From an uncultured Sphingomonadaceae bacterium (GTDB lineage: Bacteria; Pseudomonadota; Alphaproteobacteria; Sphingomonadales; Sphingomonadaceae), in the NCBI GenBank assembly GCA_938050045.1, contig CALLJS010000017.1, positions 124,001 to 188,000 of the forward strand: DNA of 64,000 nucleotides. Direction: 5' to 3'. Under the pieces are notes generated by a model. That model saw only the letters and a list, made by a program, of their open reading frames with translations. It was not told where the DNA came from and made no database searches. Position 1 is the first letter of the stretch, and the number at the start of each line of letters is the position of its first letter. Positions 53,028 to 61,976 of the stretch are shown in pieces. The position numbers and the translations under genes were made by a program.

Positions 53028-53942
53028 TTAAATCACACCAAAGGTCCAGCCCTCTTGTGCAGCAATTTCACTTTTCATCGCATTTGGTGACCAAAATTGA
53101 TGGTTTGAGGCGGCGAGACGCATCCAAGCTGCGGTAATGATCGCATCGGTGCTATGATCGTCATAGTTGGTTAATATTTCGCTAATGGGGCTATGTAAAT
53201 TTATCAGCGCCGCGTCTAAATGTGCTTTATCGCGTATTTTGCTATATCCTTTTGGCACGCCCGCAGCCCGAGCGGCGATGCTGGTATAAATTTCGACAAT
53301 CATCGGGCCGTGTTTTGGAATAGGGTCAAAGGGCCATATCGGGATAGCACCGCTCAATTGATGCAGCACGCGCATCCCCGTCAGGCTAGATTTTCCGACT
53401 TGCGCTGCACCTACGAGATTAAAGCAGCTCGCGCTCTGAGCGCGTGAGGGGGCATGGGGGGTAATGCGTTGGTGTTTTTCAACGCGGCGCAGGCGTCCTA
53501 GCCCTTTGTTATGCGCTTTAGGATCATCCCCAAATAAATCACCGACATATTCTTTGCTATGGCGAAAATGCCGAGCAGCCTCTGGATGGCTCAGCATTGA
53601 GAAGGCGGATAGAAAGGGATCATCGGCGCATATTTTATCGACTAAGGCCCATAAAGATTTGGGGTCGCTTGGGCTGACGTTCCATTGCGGGAAATAAGCG
53701 CCTTTATCGGCAAAGGGCAGGGCGAAGGAGAGATCAAGGCCGATGAGTATGTCATTGCTCTGAGCGGCTTGTTTGAGCATCCAATCGCGCAGTTCCGCGC
53801 GCGACCAATATTTATGCTGCGTGGGGCGCATCAATTGCGGGGCATTATCCCCGCTAGCAACAGCAAGGGCCAATCCTTTTGGATGCGCGACATTTTGCCC
53901 CGACCAATCGATACAAGCGAAAGAGGAGAAATTTCTGTTCAT
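53028..53942 (-). CDS. Conserved hypothetical, RNase H-like fold suspected
   Basis: 304 residues, soluble. FACIDWSGQNVAHPKGLALA at the N-terminus, ILIGLDLSFALPF near residue 65, a central VGKSSLTGM and a late HSTDAIITAAWMRLA together resemble the spaced Asp pattern of RNase H/RuvC-like DUF429-type proteins. I do not recognise a named family with certainty and assign no reaction. It stands alone between the tRNA and a membrane-protein gene. Confidence 0.55.
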   Translation of the reverse strand: MNRNFSSFACIDWSGQNVAHPKGLALAVASGDNAPQLMRPTQHKYWSRAELRDWMLKQAAQSNDILIGLDLSFALPFADKGAYFPQWNVSPSDPKSLWALVDKICADDPFLSAFSMLSHPEAARHFRHSKEYVGDLFGDDPKAHNKGLGRLRRVEKHQRITPHAPSRAQSASCFNLVGAAQVGKSSLTGMRVLHQLSGAIPIWPFDPIPKHGPMIVEIYTSIAARAAGVPKGYSKIRDKAHLDAALINLHSPISEILTNYDDHSTDAIITAAWMRLAASNHQFWSPNAMKSEIAAQEGWTFGVI

Positions 53943-54040
53943 TTTGCAGTGATAAAGGTCAATGCGCGTAAAGCCTAGAGTAATTGGCTGTGATGCACAA
54001 GAAATGCTAAAATTGCCCCAAAAAAGACTTCTGCAAAAAA

Positions 54041-54084
54041 GGCCCGAAAAAAAAGGCCCAAAAAAAAAGGCCCAAAAAAAAAGG
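54041..54084. repeat. 14-bp tandem repeat (GGCCC + A-tract), three copies
   Basis: GGCCCGAAAAAAAA, GGCCCAAAAAAAAA and GGCCCAAAAAAAAA follow each other, then a truncated GGC. On the minus strand these are T-tracts after the terminator of the membrane-protein gene and may act as back-up termination signals. Confidence 0.85.
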
Positions 54085-54103
54085 CAAGGCCTAAGCCCTG
54101 CCT
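54074..54103 (-). terminator. Terminator of the membrane-protein gene
   Basis: On the minus strand AGGCAGGGC-TTAG-GCCTTGCCT forms a 9-bp stem with one G-U pair, followed by nine T. Confidence 0.88.
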
Positions 54104-54123
54104 CTCTTTACTATAGCCGATGC

Positions 54124-55329
54124 TTATTTCTTTTTAGCCGCTGGTTTTTTAGCCGCTGGTTTTTTAGCCACTGGTTTATCACCTTGCATATTATCTAATA
54201 CTCTAGATGCTGCATCGCGGCCACCAAGACCAAAGGCGATGGCCCCTGCAACCGTAGCACCAATGATAATCGCTAATGGGCCATATTGCGTGATTGGCCC
54301 GCCGACTTCCATATAAGATAGGCCCATTGCTGCGAATACGAATACTGTACCATAACGAATGATCTTAGCCGAACCTTCGCTTGCAAAATTCGCAAGGATG
54401 TTGGCAATAAAGAAGCCTGCTGCGATAATTACCGCACCAAATAATACTTTGCCGCCCAGCGCCAACACTGTTTTCAATATGTTGGTCAATTCTGGGAAGT
54501 TAAGAAGTTTGGTTGCTGCAATCGCGCCAAAAATCATAATGGCAACGGTAACGGCTTTGCTGATAAGGCTGCTTGCTGTCATACCGTTTGGCAAGATACC
54601 TATTGCGCCAACGGATTGGTCAAGGCCTAGGCCTGGCAATACATCTTCGATAAGATCCGCAATCCAACGCGCGATGAAGAATGCAATTCCAAGGACAAGA
54701 GCCGCGCCGATGACCAATGGAATAGCACCAGCAATGGTTTCTAATAATTCAATGGCTGGCCCGCTGATGGATTCAATACCCAATTGATCGAGGGCTGCGA
54801 TAGCCACTGGAACAATGATAAGAACATAGACAATTGTGCCGATAACACCGCTAATTTTGCTATTGCCCGTGACATCATCAACGCCGCCTTTATTGGCCCA
54901 TTTGTCGAAATTCACTGTGCTTAATGTTGTTTCGATCAATTGTTTAACAATGCGCGCTACCATAGCACCCACAAAGAAGATCAATCCAGCACCAATTAAA
55001 TTAGGGATGAAGCCCATGATATTATTGAGCAGCGTTTGAACGGGTTCAATCACGCTGGTGAGTTGGAAAATAGTCAAAACAGCAATCAGACCAAAGAGCC
55101 AGATTAACAGACCAACTATTTTACTGAGCGATTGTCCGACGGACTCGCCAGAGCCAGATACATTTTGAAGAAATCCAATTCTGTCAACCAAACGGGCAAA
55201 TACCCATTTGGCGACCTTGGCCAAAACCCATGTTACCAAGATTGTGATAGCCGCTAATGCAATTTGTTTTGCCGTTGCTGGGTCAAATTCATACCCACCA
55301 AGCGCCTCTAGATTAAAATTATCTAACAT
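54124..55329 (-). CDS. TM-helix-repeat membrane protein related to mechanosensitive channels, with Lys/Ala tail
   Basis: 401 residues. Several hydrophobic segments show the repeated plan of the 'conserved TM helix' family (PF05552-like): NIMGFIPNLIGAGLIFFVGAMVARIVKQLI, then IAGAIPLVIGAALVLGIAFFIARWIADLIEDVLPGLG, and VLALGGKVLFGAVIIAAGFFIANILANF (each quoted in part by its features). These proteins are related to MscS-type channels; gating has not been shown for most. The C-terminus is VAKKPAAKKPAAKKK, encoded by a 15-bp unit in tandem (54136-54180), a basic cytoplasmic tail that could bind nucleic acid or phospholipid head groups. Confidence 0.8.
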   Translation of the reverse strand: MLDNFNLEALGGYEFDPATAKQIALAAITILVTWVLAKVAKWVFARLVDRIGFLQNVSGSGESVGQSLSKIVGLLIWLFGLIAVLTIFQLTSVIEPVQTLLNNIMGFIPNLIGAGLIFFVGAMVARIVKQLIETTLSTVNFDKWANKGGVDDVTGNSKISGVIGTIVYVLIIVPVAIAALDQLGIESISGPAIELLETIAGAIPLVIGAALVLGIAFFIARWIADLIEDVLPGLGLDQSVGAIGILPNGMTASSLISKAVTVAIMIFGAIAATKLLNFPELTNILKTVLALGGKVLFGAVIIAAGFFIANILANFASEGSAKIIRYGTVFVFAAMGLSYMEVGGPITQYGPLAIIIGATVAGAIAFGLGGRDAASRVLDNMQGDKPVAKKPAAKKPAAKKK

Positions 55330-55586
55330 TTTATCCCCTTACTTTTATCAAAAAGAACAGACTAAGTCCATGCGAGAGTGTTAGCAGCTTCTTCAGAATT
55401 TGAATAGGTGTAAATCTTGTGATTCAGAGTATGGTAACAATATCATGCGTAAAGAGTTGTAAACTAAATCGTTTGCCGTTGTGATTTTGATCAAAAGCCA
55501 GCGATACAGCCGATAAATTTATCGCAGCTATGCATAAAAAGAGCAAGATAGCGGGAAAAGTCTGCAAGGCAGCCGATAAAGCTGTA
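55330..55586. other. Intergenic gap
   Basis: About 257 bases, presumably with the promoter of the membrane-protein gene. No RNA gene or repeat is seen. Confidence 0.4.
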
Positions 55587-56129
55587 TCATTTGCTCCAAT
55601 CGGCGTTCAGATACCCAATTAAACCCTGCAAGGGCTGCACATCCGAAGCAAAAGGCTGTTGATATTTGTCATCATCGGGATTGCAGGAAAATGCCACTAA
55701 GGCTTGAAAGGCTGGTGTTTGCGCGCGTTGCCATTGCCCAATTTGAAATTGAACATCTGGATTTTCTATTATGTTATTATCTTGGTCATATTGTTTAAGG
55801 CTGCGTATTGTATAAGATTGTGCGTCGCAATTTATAGTCACCTTCATTCGGCTATCGATAATGACCATTTGCAAATGTCTATCGGTTTTCACTTCACCAA
55901 AATTTAAGTTAGAAATCGATAGGCTTGGATATTCCGCCGAGCCGCTTAAGCTATTTTTATCGGCAAATAATAATTGGCTAGAAAGATTATTGCTCTCACC
56001 ACTCATGCGCTCATCTATCAATAACCATTGGCTCATGCTCTGATAAGCTGAGACGGCGGACATAGGAAATTGCAAGGCGGCTATTAAGGCAGCGCTTCCG
56101 ATGCAATATTTAGCTTTGTTTTTTTGCAC
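55587..56129 (-). CDS. Exported hypothetical protein
   Basis: 180 residues with an N-terminal signal peptide (CIGSAALIAALQFPMSAVSA). The mature part has a W...D pattern (SQWLLIDERMSG), a repeated basic strand (DSRMKVTINCDAQSYTI) and two cysteines that could form a disulfide. This recalls the surface-adhesin E-like family (PF16747), but I hold that only weakly. It overlaps rarA by 20 bases and is probably co-transcribed with it. Confidence 0.6.
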   Translation of the reverse strand: MQKNKAKYCIGSAALIAALQFPMSAVSAYQSMSQWLLIDERMSGESNNLSSQLLFADKNSLSGSAEYPSLSISNLNFGEVKTDRHLQMVIIDSRMKVTINCDAQSYTIRSLKQYDQDNNIIENPDVQFQIGQWQRAQTPAFQALVAFSCNPDDDKYQQPFASDVQPLQGLIGYLNADWSK

Positions 56130-57441
56130 GTAATTCGCTCCAATAGTTTAATCTTTCTCGGACTTTTCTCTCAAACCCTCTGGCAACGGGTTGGTAAAAT
56201 TCGGCACTGTCCATGCCCTCTGGCCAATAATTATCGCCAGAAAACCCATCGTCATCATTATGATCATAGCTATAATCTTTACCATAGCCAATATTTTTCA
56301 TCAATTGGGTCGGCGCGTTCAATATATTGCGGGGCGGGATAAGCGATCCAGTTTCTCTAGCGGATTTGAAAGAGGATTTTTGCGCGGCATAAAGCGCATT
56401 AGATTTGGGCGCGGTGGCACAATAGAGACAGGCCTGCACAATCGCCAATTCGCCCTCGGGCGAACCAAGAAAATTATAAGCCTCTTTGGCAGCGATGCAT
56501 TGGCTTAGGGCATTGGGATCGGCCAACCCAATATCCTCGCTGGCAAAACGCACAATGCGGCGTAATATATATAGCGGTTCTTCGCCCGCGACTAACATTC
56601 GGGCTAGCCAGTATAGCGCGGCTTGAGGGTCGCTGCCGCGCATGGATTTATGCAAGGCGGAAATAAGATTATAATGGCCATCACCGCTTTTGTCATAGAC
56701 CGCGACGCGGCGTTGCAGAAATTTAGCTAGAGCAGCAGAGTCGAGCGGCGTGTCAATTTTGACCGAAAATAATGTCTCCGCTTGGTTGAGCAAAAAACGC
56801 CCATCGCCATCCGCCGATGCAACCATAGCATCGCGTGCTTCATCGGTGAGCGGCAATTTTTGCTGCATCAATGTCTCGGCCCGCACGAGCAGACCCGATA
56901 ATGCAATAGGGTCGAGCCGATTCAATATTACGATTTGAGCGCGGCTTAGCAAAGCTGCATTGAGTTCAAAGCTAGGGTTTTCGGTGGTAGCCCCAACCAA
57001 TGTGACAATGCCTTGCTCGACAAAGGGCAGAAACCCATCTTGCTGCGCTTTGTTAAACCTGTGGATTTCATCGACAAATAATAGGGTTTTTTTACCCGTC
57101 AGAGCTATTTTCTCTGCTTCGCTAAATGCTTTTTTGAGATCCGCGACCCCCGAAAAAACCGCACTCAGCGGCTTATAATGCATATGCGTTTCGGCTGCTA
57201 ATAATCTTGCGATGCTTGTTTTGCCAGTGCCAGGAGGCCCCCATAATATGATCGAAGATAATTTCCCAGCGGCCACCATACGGCCAATCGATCCATCCTC
57301 ACCTGTGATATGGTCTTGGCCGATGATTTGCGATAATGAATTGGGCCGTAGCCTATCCGCCAGCGGCGCATCATCGCGCAAGCTCTCGGCATGGCGTGTG
57401 CTTTGTTCGGTTGGCGGATCATTTTGGAACAAATCGCTCAT
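56110..57441 (-). CDS. rarA: Replication-associated recombination protein A, AAA+ ATPase
   Basis: 443 residues, usual length. LADRLRPNSLSQIIGQDHI, Walker A WGPPGTGKTSIARLL, Walker B LLFVDEIHRFNKAQQD, sensor GATTENPSFELNAALLSR and the C-terminal tetramer domain YLARMLVAGEEPLYILRRIVRFASEDIG identify the RarA/MgsA/WRNIP1 family. It acts at stalled forks with SSB and single-strand gaps. Confidence 0.96.
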   Translation of the reverse strand: MSDLFQNDPPTEQSTRHAESLRDDAPLADRLRPNSLSQIIGQDHITGEDGSIGRMVAAGKLSSIILWGPPGTGKTSIARLLAAETHMHYKPLSAVFSGVADLKKAFSEAEKIALTGKKTLLFVDEIHRFNKAQQDGFLPFVEQGIVTLVGATTENPSFELNAALLSRAQIVILNRLDPIALSGLLVRAETLMQQKLPLTDEARDAMVASADGDGRFLLNQAETLFSVKIDTPLDSAALAKFLQRRVAVYDKSGDGHYNLISALHKSMRGSDPQAALYWLARMLVAGEEPLYILRRIVRFASEDIGLADPNALSQCIAAKEAYNFLGSPEGELAIVQACLYCATAPKSNALYAAQKSSFKSARETGSLIPPRNILNAPTQLMKNIGYGKDYSYDHNDDDGFSGDNYWPEGMDSAEFYQPVARGFERKVRERLNYWSELRAKKQS

Positions 57442-57534
57442 ATATTCGTCTGTAAATATTTACGCAAAAAAATCCAGCGGCAAGTCGGCCAAACTATCAT
57501 GAAGCATGAAAGATAGCGGCACTTAGATACGCTA

Positions 57535-58683
57535 TTATCTGTTTCTCGCGGATATAATTTTAATATATTTATCGGCCAACACTTGGTTGATATTATCCCA
57601 ATCATAGGTGCGCGATAAAGCCTCGCCTGCTCGACCATGCGTATCTCTGAGCGCAGGGTTTTCGATATAATTTTCTAATGCGTGCGCAAATTTTTGGGCT
57701 TTCCCAGGCGTTATCAACATACCATTATGATTATCAACAACCAAGCTCACACTGCCTGCCGCGCGCGCCGCCACTATGGGAACGCCGCTCGCCATGGCTT
57801 CTAATGTGACATTGCCAAATGTTTCGGTAATGGATGGATTGAATAATATATCCATCGATGCAACCGCGCGGCCTAAATCTGACCCGCTTTGAAATCCTAC
57901 GAAAATAGCTTCGGGTATTTTTTGCGCAAACCAATTTTTGGCAGGGCCTTTTCCAATCACCAAAATTTTGAACTTGTGCGGGCCGCTGCGCAATTTCTCA
58001 ATCGTTTTGGCAAAAATGTCCAATCCTTTTTCCATGACCAAACGGCCCAAAAATCCAATGACAATATCACCCTCTTTTATGCCAAGAGAAGCGCGCCATG
58101 CATCGCTACGTTTGCTGGGATCAAATATTTCACGGTCAATCCCGCGCGACCAAATGCTAATATCATCGTGCATTTTTTGTTCACGCAATATGGTCGCCAT
58201 GGATTCTGATGGCACAACCAACGCATCACAGCGCTGATAATAGCGTCTTAGCAATGTTATCATTAATGGTTCGATAAACCCCATTCCATAATAATGCGCA
58301 TAGCTATCAAAACGTGTGTGCACAGATGATAATATCGGCAGCGCCCTGCTACGCGCCCATGTAACGGCCCGATGCCCGACCAAATCAGGGCTCGATGTAT
58401 GGACTATATTGGGGTTAAATTCGCTTAAATTCCTTTTAATATGGGGTGTAATCGCAAGCGGGAAACGATATTCCTCTCGGCCAGGTATGGCAAAGGATGG
58501 GATCGAAATAAGCTCGCCTGTTGCGCGAAATGCGGGTTTTGAAATTGTGGGTGAATAGATTCTGACCTTTGCGCCTTTATTGAGCAAATAACCCACCAAT
58601 TGATTAAGTGCTTTATTGGCTCCATCTCGAACATAATTATAATTACCGCTGAATAGAGCAATTCTTAGTTCGTCGATTTGCAT
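57535..58683 (-). CDS. Glycosyltransferase, GT4 (MgtA-like)
   Basis: 382 residues. RIALFSGNYNYVRDGANKAL at the N-terminus, SSVHTRFDSYAHYYGMGF, IGFLGRLVMEKGLDIFAKTI and NPSITETFGNVTLEAMASGVP are those of GT4 enzymes close to alpha-mannosyltransferase/glycolipid transferases (MgtA, DGDG-like). It probably glycosylates a membrane lipid; the substrate is not established. Separate from the capsule locus. Confidence 0.85.
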   Translation of the reverse strand: MQIDELRIALFSGNYNYVRDGANKALNQLVGYLLNKGAKVRIYSPTISKPAFRATGELISIPSFAIPGREEYRFPLAITPHIKRNLSEFNPNIVHTSSPDLVGHRAVTWARSRALPILSSVHTRFDSYAHYYGMGFIEPLMITLLRRYYQRCDALVVPSESMATILREQKMHDDISIWSRGIDREIFDPSKRSDAWRASLGIKEGDIVIGFLGRLVMEKGLDIFAKTIEKLRSGPHKFKILVIGKGPAKNWFAQKIPEAIFVGFQSGSDLGRAVASMDILFNPSITETFGNVTLEAMASGVPIVAARAAGSVSLVVDNHNGMLITPGKAQKFAHALENYIENPALRDTHGRAGEALSRTYDWDNINQVLADKYIKIISARNR

Positions 58684-58785
58684 TCATACAGATCCTAAAT
58701 AGAGTAAGCCCCAGCCAGGCCTGACCCTAGACTCAATATCCATCATTTCAATAGTAATTTTTACTGAATCGACTATGGCTGCTGC

Positions 58786-59433
58786 ATGATAAAATCAAAA
58801 ATATCGCATATATTTATAGGCCAGCCGCGCCGCTTTCGCGCTGATGTGTTTAGCAGTATGAACAAAAAGGAATGCAGCGACCCCATATTATTAACGCATA
58901 TGGGACTAGAGGGCGATGCATGTGCCGATACAGAAAATCATGGCGGCGTCGATAAAGCACTGCATATTTATCCATCGGAACATTATGCTCTCTGGCACGC
59001 GCTAATCGGGGATCATCCTATGCTCGGTAAAGGATGCGCTTTTGGCGAAAATATATCTGCGCGTGGTATGACAGAAAATAAGATAAAAGTAGGCGATAAA
59101 TTTACCATAGGCGAGGCTCTTATAGAATGTTCGCATGGCCGCCAACCTTGTTGGAAAATTGAACATAATTTCGGTTTGAAAAATATGGTTATTAAAATCA
59201 TCAAACATGGCCATTGCGGATTATATTTTCGGGTGTTGAAAGACGGGCTCATCAAACAAGGGGATGTCATCGAACAAGTGCATAGCCCTGCGCATGATTG
59301 GACAATTTCAAAAATATTCTCTTTATTATTTCAAGGCCGCCATAAAAAACACCCAGAGCAATTAGAGCAATTAATCGCGCTTGAGCCATTGGCAGAGGAT
59401 TGGAAAAGGCGGGCCAAATCGTTAATCATGTGA
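58786..59433 (+). CDS. MOSC domain protein (YiiM-like)
   Basis: 215 residues. HGGVDKALHIYPSEHYALW, GCAFGENISARGMTENKIKV and IECSHGRQPCWKIEHNFG, with the conserved Cys, are the MOSC beta-barrel as in YiiM. These proteins handle molybdenum cofactor sulfur or reduce N-hydroxylated compounds. The C-terminal 3-alpha domain (ISKIFSLLFQGRHKKHPEQL) is also YiiM-like. Confidence 0.88.
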   Translation: MIKSKISHIFIGQPRRFRADVFSSMNKKECSDPILLTHMGLEGDACADTENHGGVDKALHIYPSEHYALWHALIGDHPMLGKGCAFGENISARGMTENKIKVGDKFTIGEALIECSHGRQPCWKIEHNFGLKNMVIKIIKHGHCGLYFRVLKDGLIKQGDVIEQVHSPAHDWTISKIFSLLFQGRHKKHPEQLEQLIALEPLAEDWKRRAKSLIM

Positions 59434-59738
59434 TGATATTTGCCCAGAATATAGATAAAAATCGGGCAATTTTTTGTAACAACTCTTAATTTTATCTAAA
59501 ATTTTGTATCATTTTTAATTATTTTCAAATTATTTTTTTTCAATTTACCCCGCTTAAACCCGCAGAAATGAGTCATTTATTGGCCTACGTGATGCTTGCG
59601 ACTCGCTAATTTACCTTAGTTAACGAGAAATTAACCTTTTCAGTTCATCTATCTTATGGTTAATTAAATATAAGGATTAACGCGCAGCTAATTTTTTTTA
59701 CGTGTTAATTATGGTTGAAGAATAAAAAGGATTGCCAA
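59434..59738 (+). promoter_or_regulatory. ctrA promoter region with CtrA box and GANTC site
   Basis: A 305-base AT-rich region. TTAA-CGAGAAA-TTAA at 59620-59634 is a full CtrA recognition box. A GACTC (GANTC, the CcrM methylation site) lies at 59600-59604, and further TTAA half-sites occur at 59659-59682. The set matches cell-cycle control and autoregulation of ctrA as known from Caulobacter. Confidence 0.75.
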
Positions 59739-60443
59739 ATGCGGGTACTGCTAATTGAAGATGAGCCATCGACGGCGAAAGCCATTGAGATGATGCTCAC
59801 AACAGAGGGCTTTAATGTATATACAACCGATCTGGGCGAAGAAGGCTTAGATTTGGGCAAGCTCTATGATTATGACATTATTTGTCTCGACCTTAATCTT
59901 CCAGACATGCATGGCTATGATGTTTTGAAAAAACTACGTGTAGCAAAAGTTCAAACGCCCGTGCTCATTCTTTCTGGTATCAGCGAAATGGACAGCAAAG
60001 TGCGTTCATTTGGCTTTGGCGCCGATGATTATGTTACTAAACCTTTCCATCGTGAAGAATTAGTTGCTCGCATTCATGCCGTTGTGCGCCGCTCAAAAGG
60101 GCATTCGCAATCTGTTATTCGTACGGGCAAATTATCAGTCAATTTGGACGCTAAAACTGTTGAGGTTGATGGCGTGCGTGTTCATCTGACGGGTAAAGAA
60201 TATGCGATGCTAGAATTATTATCGTTACGCAAAGGCACAACACTCACCAAAGAAATGTTCCTAAACCATCTTTATGGTGGAATGGACGAACCTGAATTAA
60301 AAATCATCGATGTCTTCATTTGTAAGCTACGCAAGAAATTAGTCCTTGCTTGTGGTGGCGAAAATTATATCGAAACCGTCTGGGGTCGCGGCTATGTTCT
60401 GCGGGATATAGAAGAAAGCGAAGACCATGCGAAAGTAGCATAA
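59739..60443 (+). CDS. ctrA: Cell-cycle response regulator CtrA
   Basis: 234 residues from ATG 59739 (AAAAAGGA nine bases upstream); the track start is an upstream TTG. The receiver begins [20 protein letters not shown] with phospho-acceptor Asp in [18 protein letters not shown] and the Lys in [13 protein letters not shown]. The OmpR-type winged helix holds [18 protein letters not shown] and [15 protein letters not shown], the CtrA-specific DNA-binding stretch. Master regulator of cell cycle, motility and DNA methylation in alphaproteobacteria. Confidence 0.97.
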   Translation: MRVLLIEDEPSTAKAIEMMLTTEGFNVYTTDLGEEGLDLGKLYDYDIICLDLNLPDMHGYDVLKKLRVAKVQTPVLILSGISEMDSKVRSFGFGADDYVTKPFHREELVARIHAVVRRSKGHSQSVIRTGKLSVNLDAKTVEVDGVRVHLTGKEYAMLELLSLRKGTTLTKEMFLNHLYGGMDEPELKIIDVFICKLRKKLVLACGGENYIETVWGRGYVLRDIEESEDHAKVA

Positions 60444-60471
60444 AATAAAATACCCACGCATAAATATTCGA

Positions 60472-60504
60472 GTGGCAGTGCTTTATCGTGCTGCCACTTT
60501 TTTA
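60472..60504 (+). terminator. Terminator between ctrA and the M28 peptidase
   Basis: AGTGGCAG-N12-CTGCCACT, an 8-bp stem whose loop has further TGC/GTG pairing potential, followed by five T; likely serves ctrA. Confidence 0.85.
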
Positions 60505-60519
60505 TCGGCCCTATCCTAA

Positions 60520-61860
60520 TTATCTGCTGCGTTGTGGCAACCCTGCAAAGGTGATGATGCTCTCATGCCCCTCTGGCGAAACAGACGCTACCCCAAAAAA
60601 CATATCATCGACGATCATATTTTCAAATATAGCACTGCTGCCAGTAACTAATCGGCTTCCAGCCCAATCGCGCTTATCATTGCGGCGATAATAGACGCGA
60701 TAATGTGTCGCATCTTTGACGGGCGTCCATGATATGGTGGTGTCAGATGATAGCGCACCAGCCAATGATGCGCTGCTTGGTGCTGTTGGAGCATTGCCAA
60801 GCTGCTTTATGGTTGCGATATTGAGCGCGGTTACGCGGCTAAGATACTCAAAATCCATCCTGTCTACGGTATCGCCATAGTCGATACCATCTTCGGTACG
60901 CAGGTCTTGATGCTGATATTTATAATTTTCAGCACCTACGCTAAACCGTATAGCAGGAAACCCCATTTGCAAGGCTGGTAAATGATCGCCGCCACGGCGA
61001 AAACGGTCTGGACGGCGCACGCCAAATACGTCTAAATTTAAGGCAGGATTTTTGGCACTCACCGCTTTAACCGCCCGCATTAAAGAACGCGATGGTCCAT
61101 CATCTTCCCCGCCGCTGCCGCGCCGCGCGAGATTTTGGGCATGATTTTCTGAAATTCTTATACCTTCGCTAAATATGCGCACACGATCATCGACAATCGT
61201 CCCATTGTTAGCAACTGTATTGCCGACAATGTCATTATTGAGCATGGCCGAAACATTCCATCCGCGCGCCCGTGCCGTTTCGGCCAATAATGTGCCGCCC
61301 CATAAACCCTGTTCCTCGCCCGATAAGAGGGCATAAACGATCGTGGCTTTGAATTTTTGTTTGGATAAAAGGCGCGCTGCTTCAATCACTAATGCTGTGC
61401 CTGAGCCATCATCATTGGCACCCGGGGCATCTGATTCGTAATCGAGAGCATCTGTTACGCGGCTGTCAATATGTCCTGCTATAATGATAACATGATCAAA
61501 TCCCGCGCTCCCTTTTTGAATGGCCAGCACATCCACTACAGTCACGCCATCGGGCGCACGCGGCCCTGTAAAGATGCGCGATAAATCTTCTTGGATCAGA
61601 CAATTACCGCATTTTTTAGAGAATTTCTGAAATTCAAGCGCAGCCCATTTTCGTGCAGCTCCGATACCGCGTGTGGGGTGATCGGGCGATGATAATGTAT
61701 GGCGCGTGCCAAAGCTGACCAATGTCTCAACATAATTTTTCAGCGATGCTGGGTCGGGCGTATCCATGCTTTGCGCATGCAGGGAGGTGGGGAATGCAAT
61801 AGCAGATAGAGCCATTGGAGCGGCGGCGCACAGCGCGATGGTTTTCAATAGCGTGGTCAT
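60520..61860 (-). CDS. Exported M28 family zinc aminopeptidase with C-terminal FN3-like domain
   Basis: 446 residues. Signal peptide ends SLHAQ. The metal-binding residues sit in IIAGHIDSR, APGANDDGSGTALVIEAA and YALLSGEEQGLWGG, typical of co-catalytic di-zinc M28 enzymes. About 85 C-terminal residues, ATHYRVYYRRNDKRDW with flanking strands, resemble a fibronectin type III fold. It trims peptides in the periplasm or outside the cell. Confidence 0.9.
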   Translation of the reverse strand: MTTLLKTIALCAAAPMALSAIAFPTSLHAQSMDTPDPASLKNYVETLVSFGTRHTLSSPDHPTRGIGAARKWAALEFQKFSKKCGNCLIQEDLSRIFTGPRAPDGVTVVDVLAIQKGSAGFDHVIIIAGHIDSRVTDALDYESDAPGANDDGSGTALVIEAARLLSKQKFKATIVYALLSGEEQGLWGGTLLAETARARGWNVSAMLNNDIVGNTVANNGTIVDDRVRIFSEGIRISENHAQNLARRGSGGEDDGPSRSLMRAVKAVSAKNPALNLDVFGVRRPDRFRRGGDHLPALQMGFPAIRFSVGAENYKYQHQDLRTEDGIDYGDTVDRMDFEYLSRVTALNIATIKQLGNAPTAPSSASLAGALSSDTTISWTPVKDATHYRVYYRRNDKRDWAGSRLVTGSSAIFENMIVDDMFFGVASVSPEGHESIITFAGLPQRSR

Positions 61861-61894
61861 GATGGTAAGTTTGTATCATGCGCAAAAAATATTC

Positions 61895-61946
61895 AAGCCC
61901 AGAATTATAAGCCCAGAATTATAAGCCCAGACTTACCAGAATTATA
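61895..61946. repeat. 14-bp tandem repeat before the M28 gene
   Basis: AAGCCCAGAATTAT occurs twice in tandem, followed by a third, interrupted copy (AAGCCCAGACTTACCAGAAT). It lies between the metallophosphoesterase and the M28 gene, in the latter's upstream region. Confidence 0.8.
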
Positions 61947-61976
61947 AGATGAATCGAAGGATGAAATAAAAGAAGG

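Noticed and set aside
57438-57638. 66-aa minus-strand ORF between rarA and the GT4 gene
   Set aside because: It largely overlaps the 3' end of the GT4 gene in another frame and has no support.
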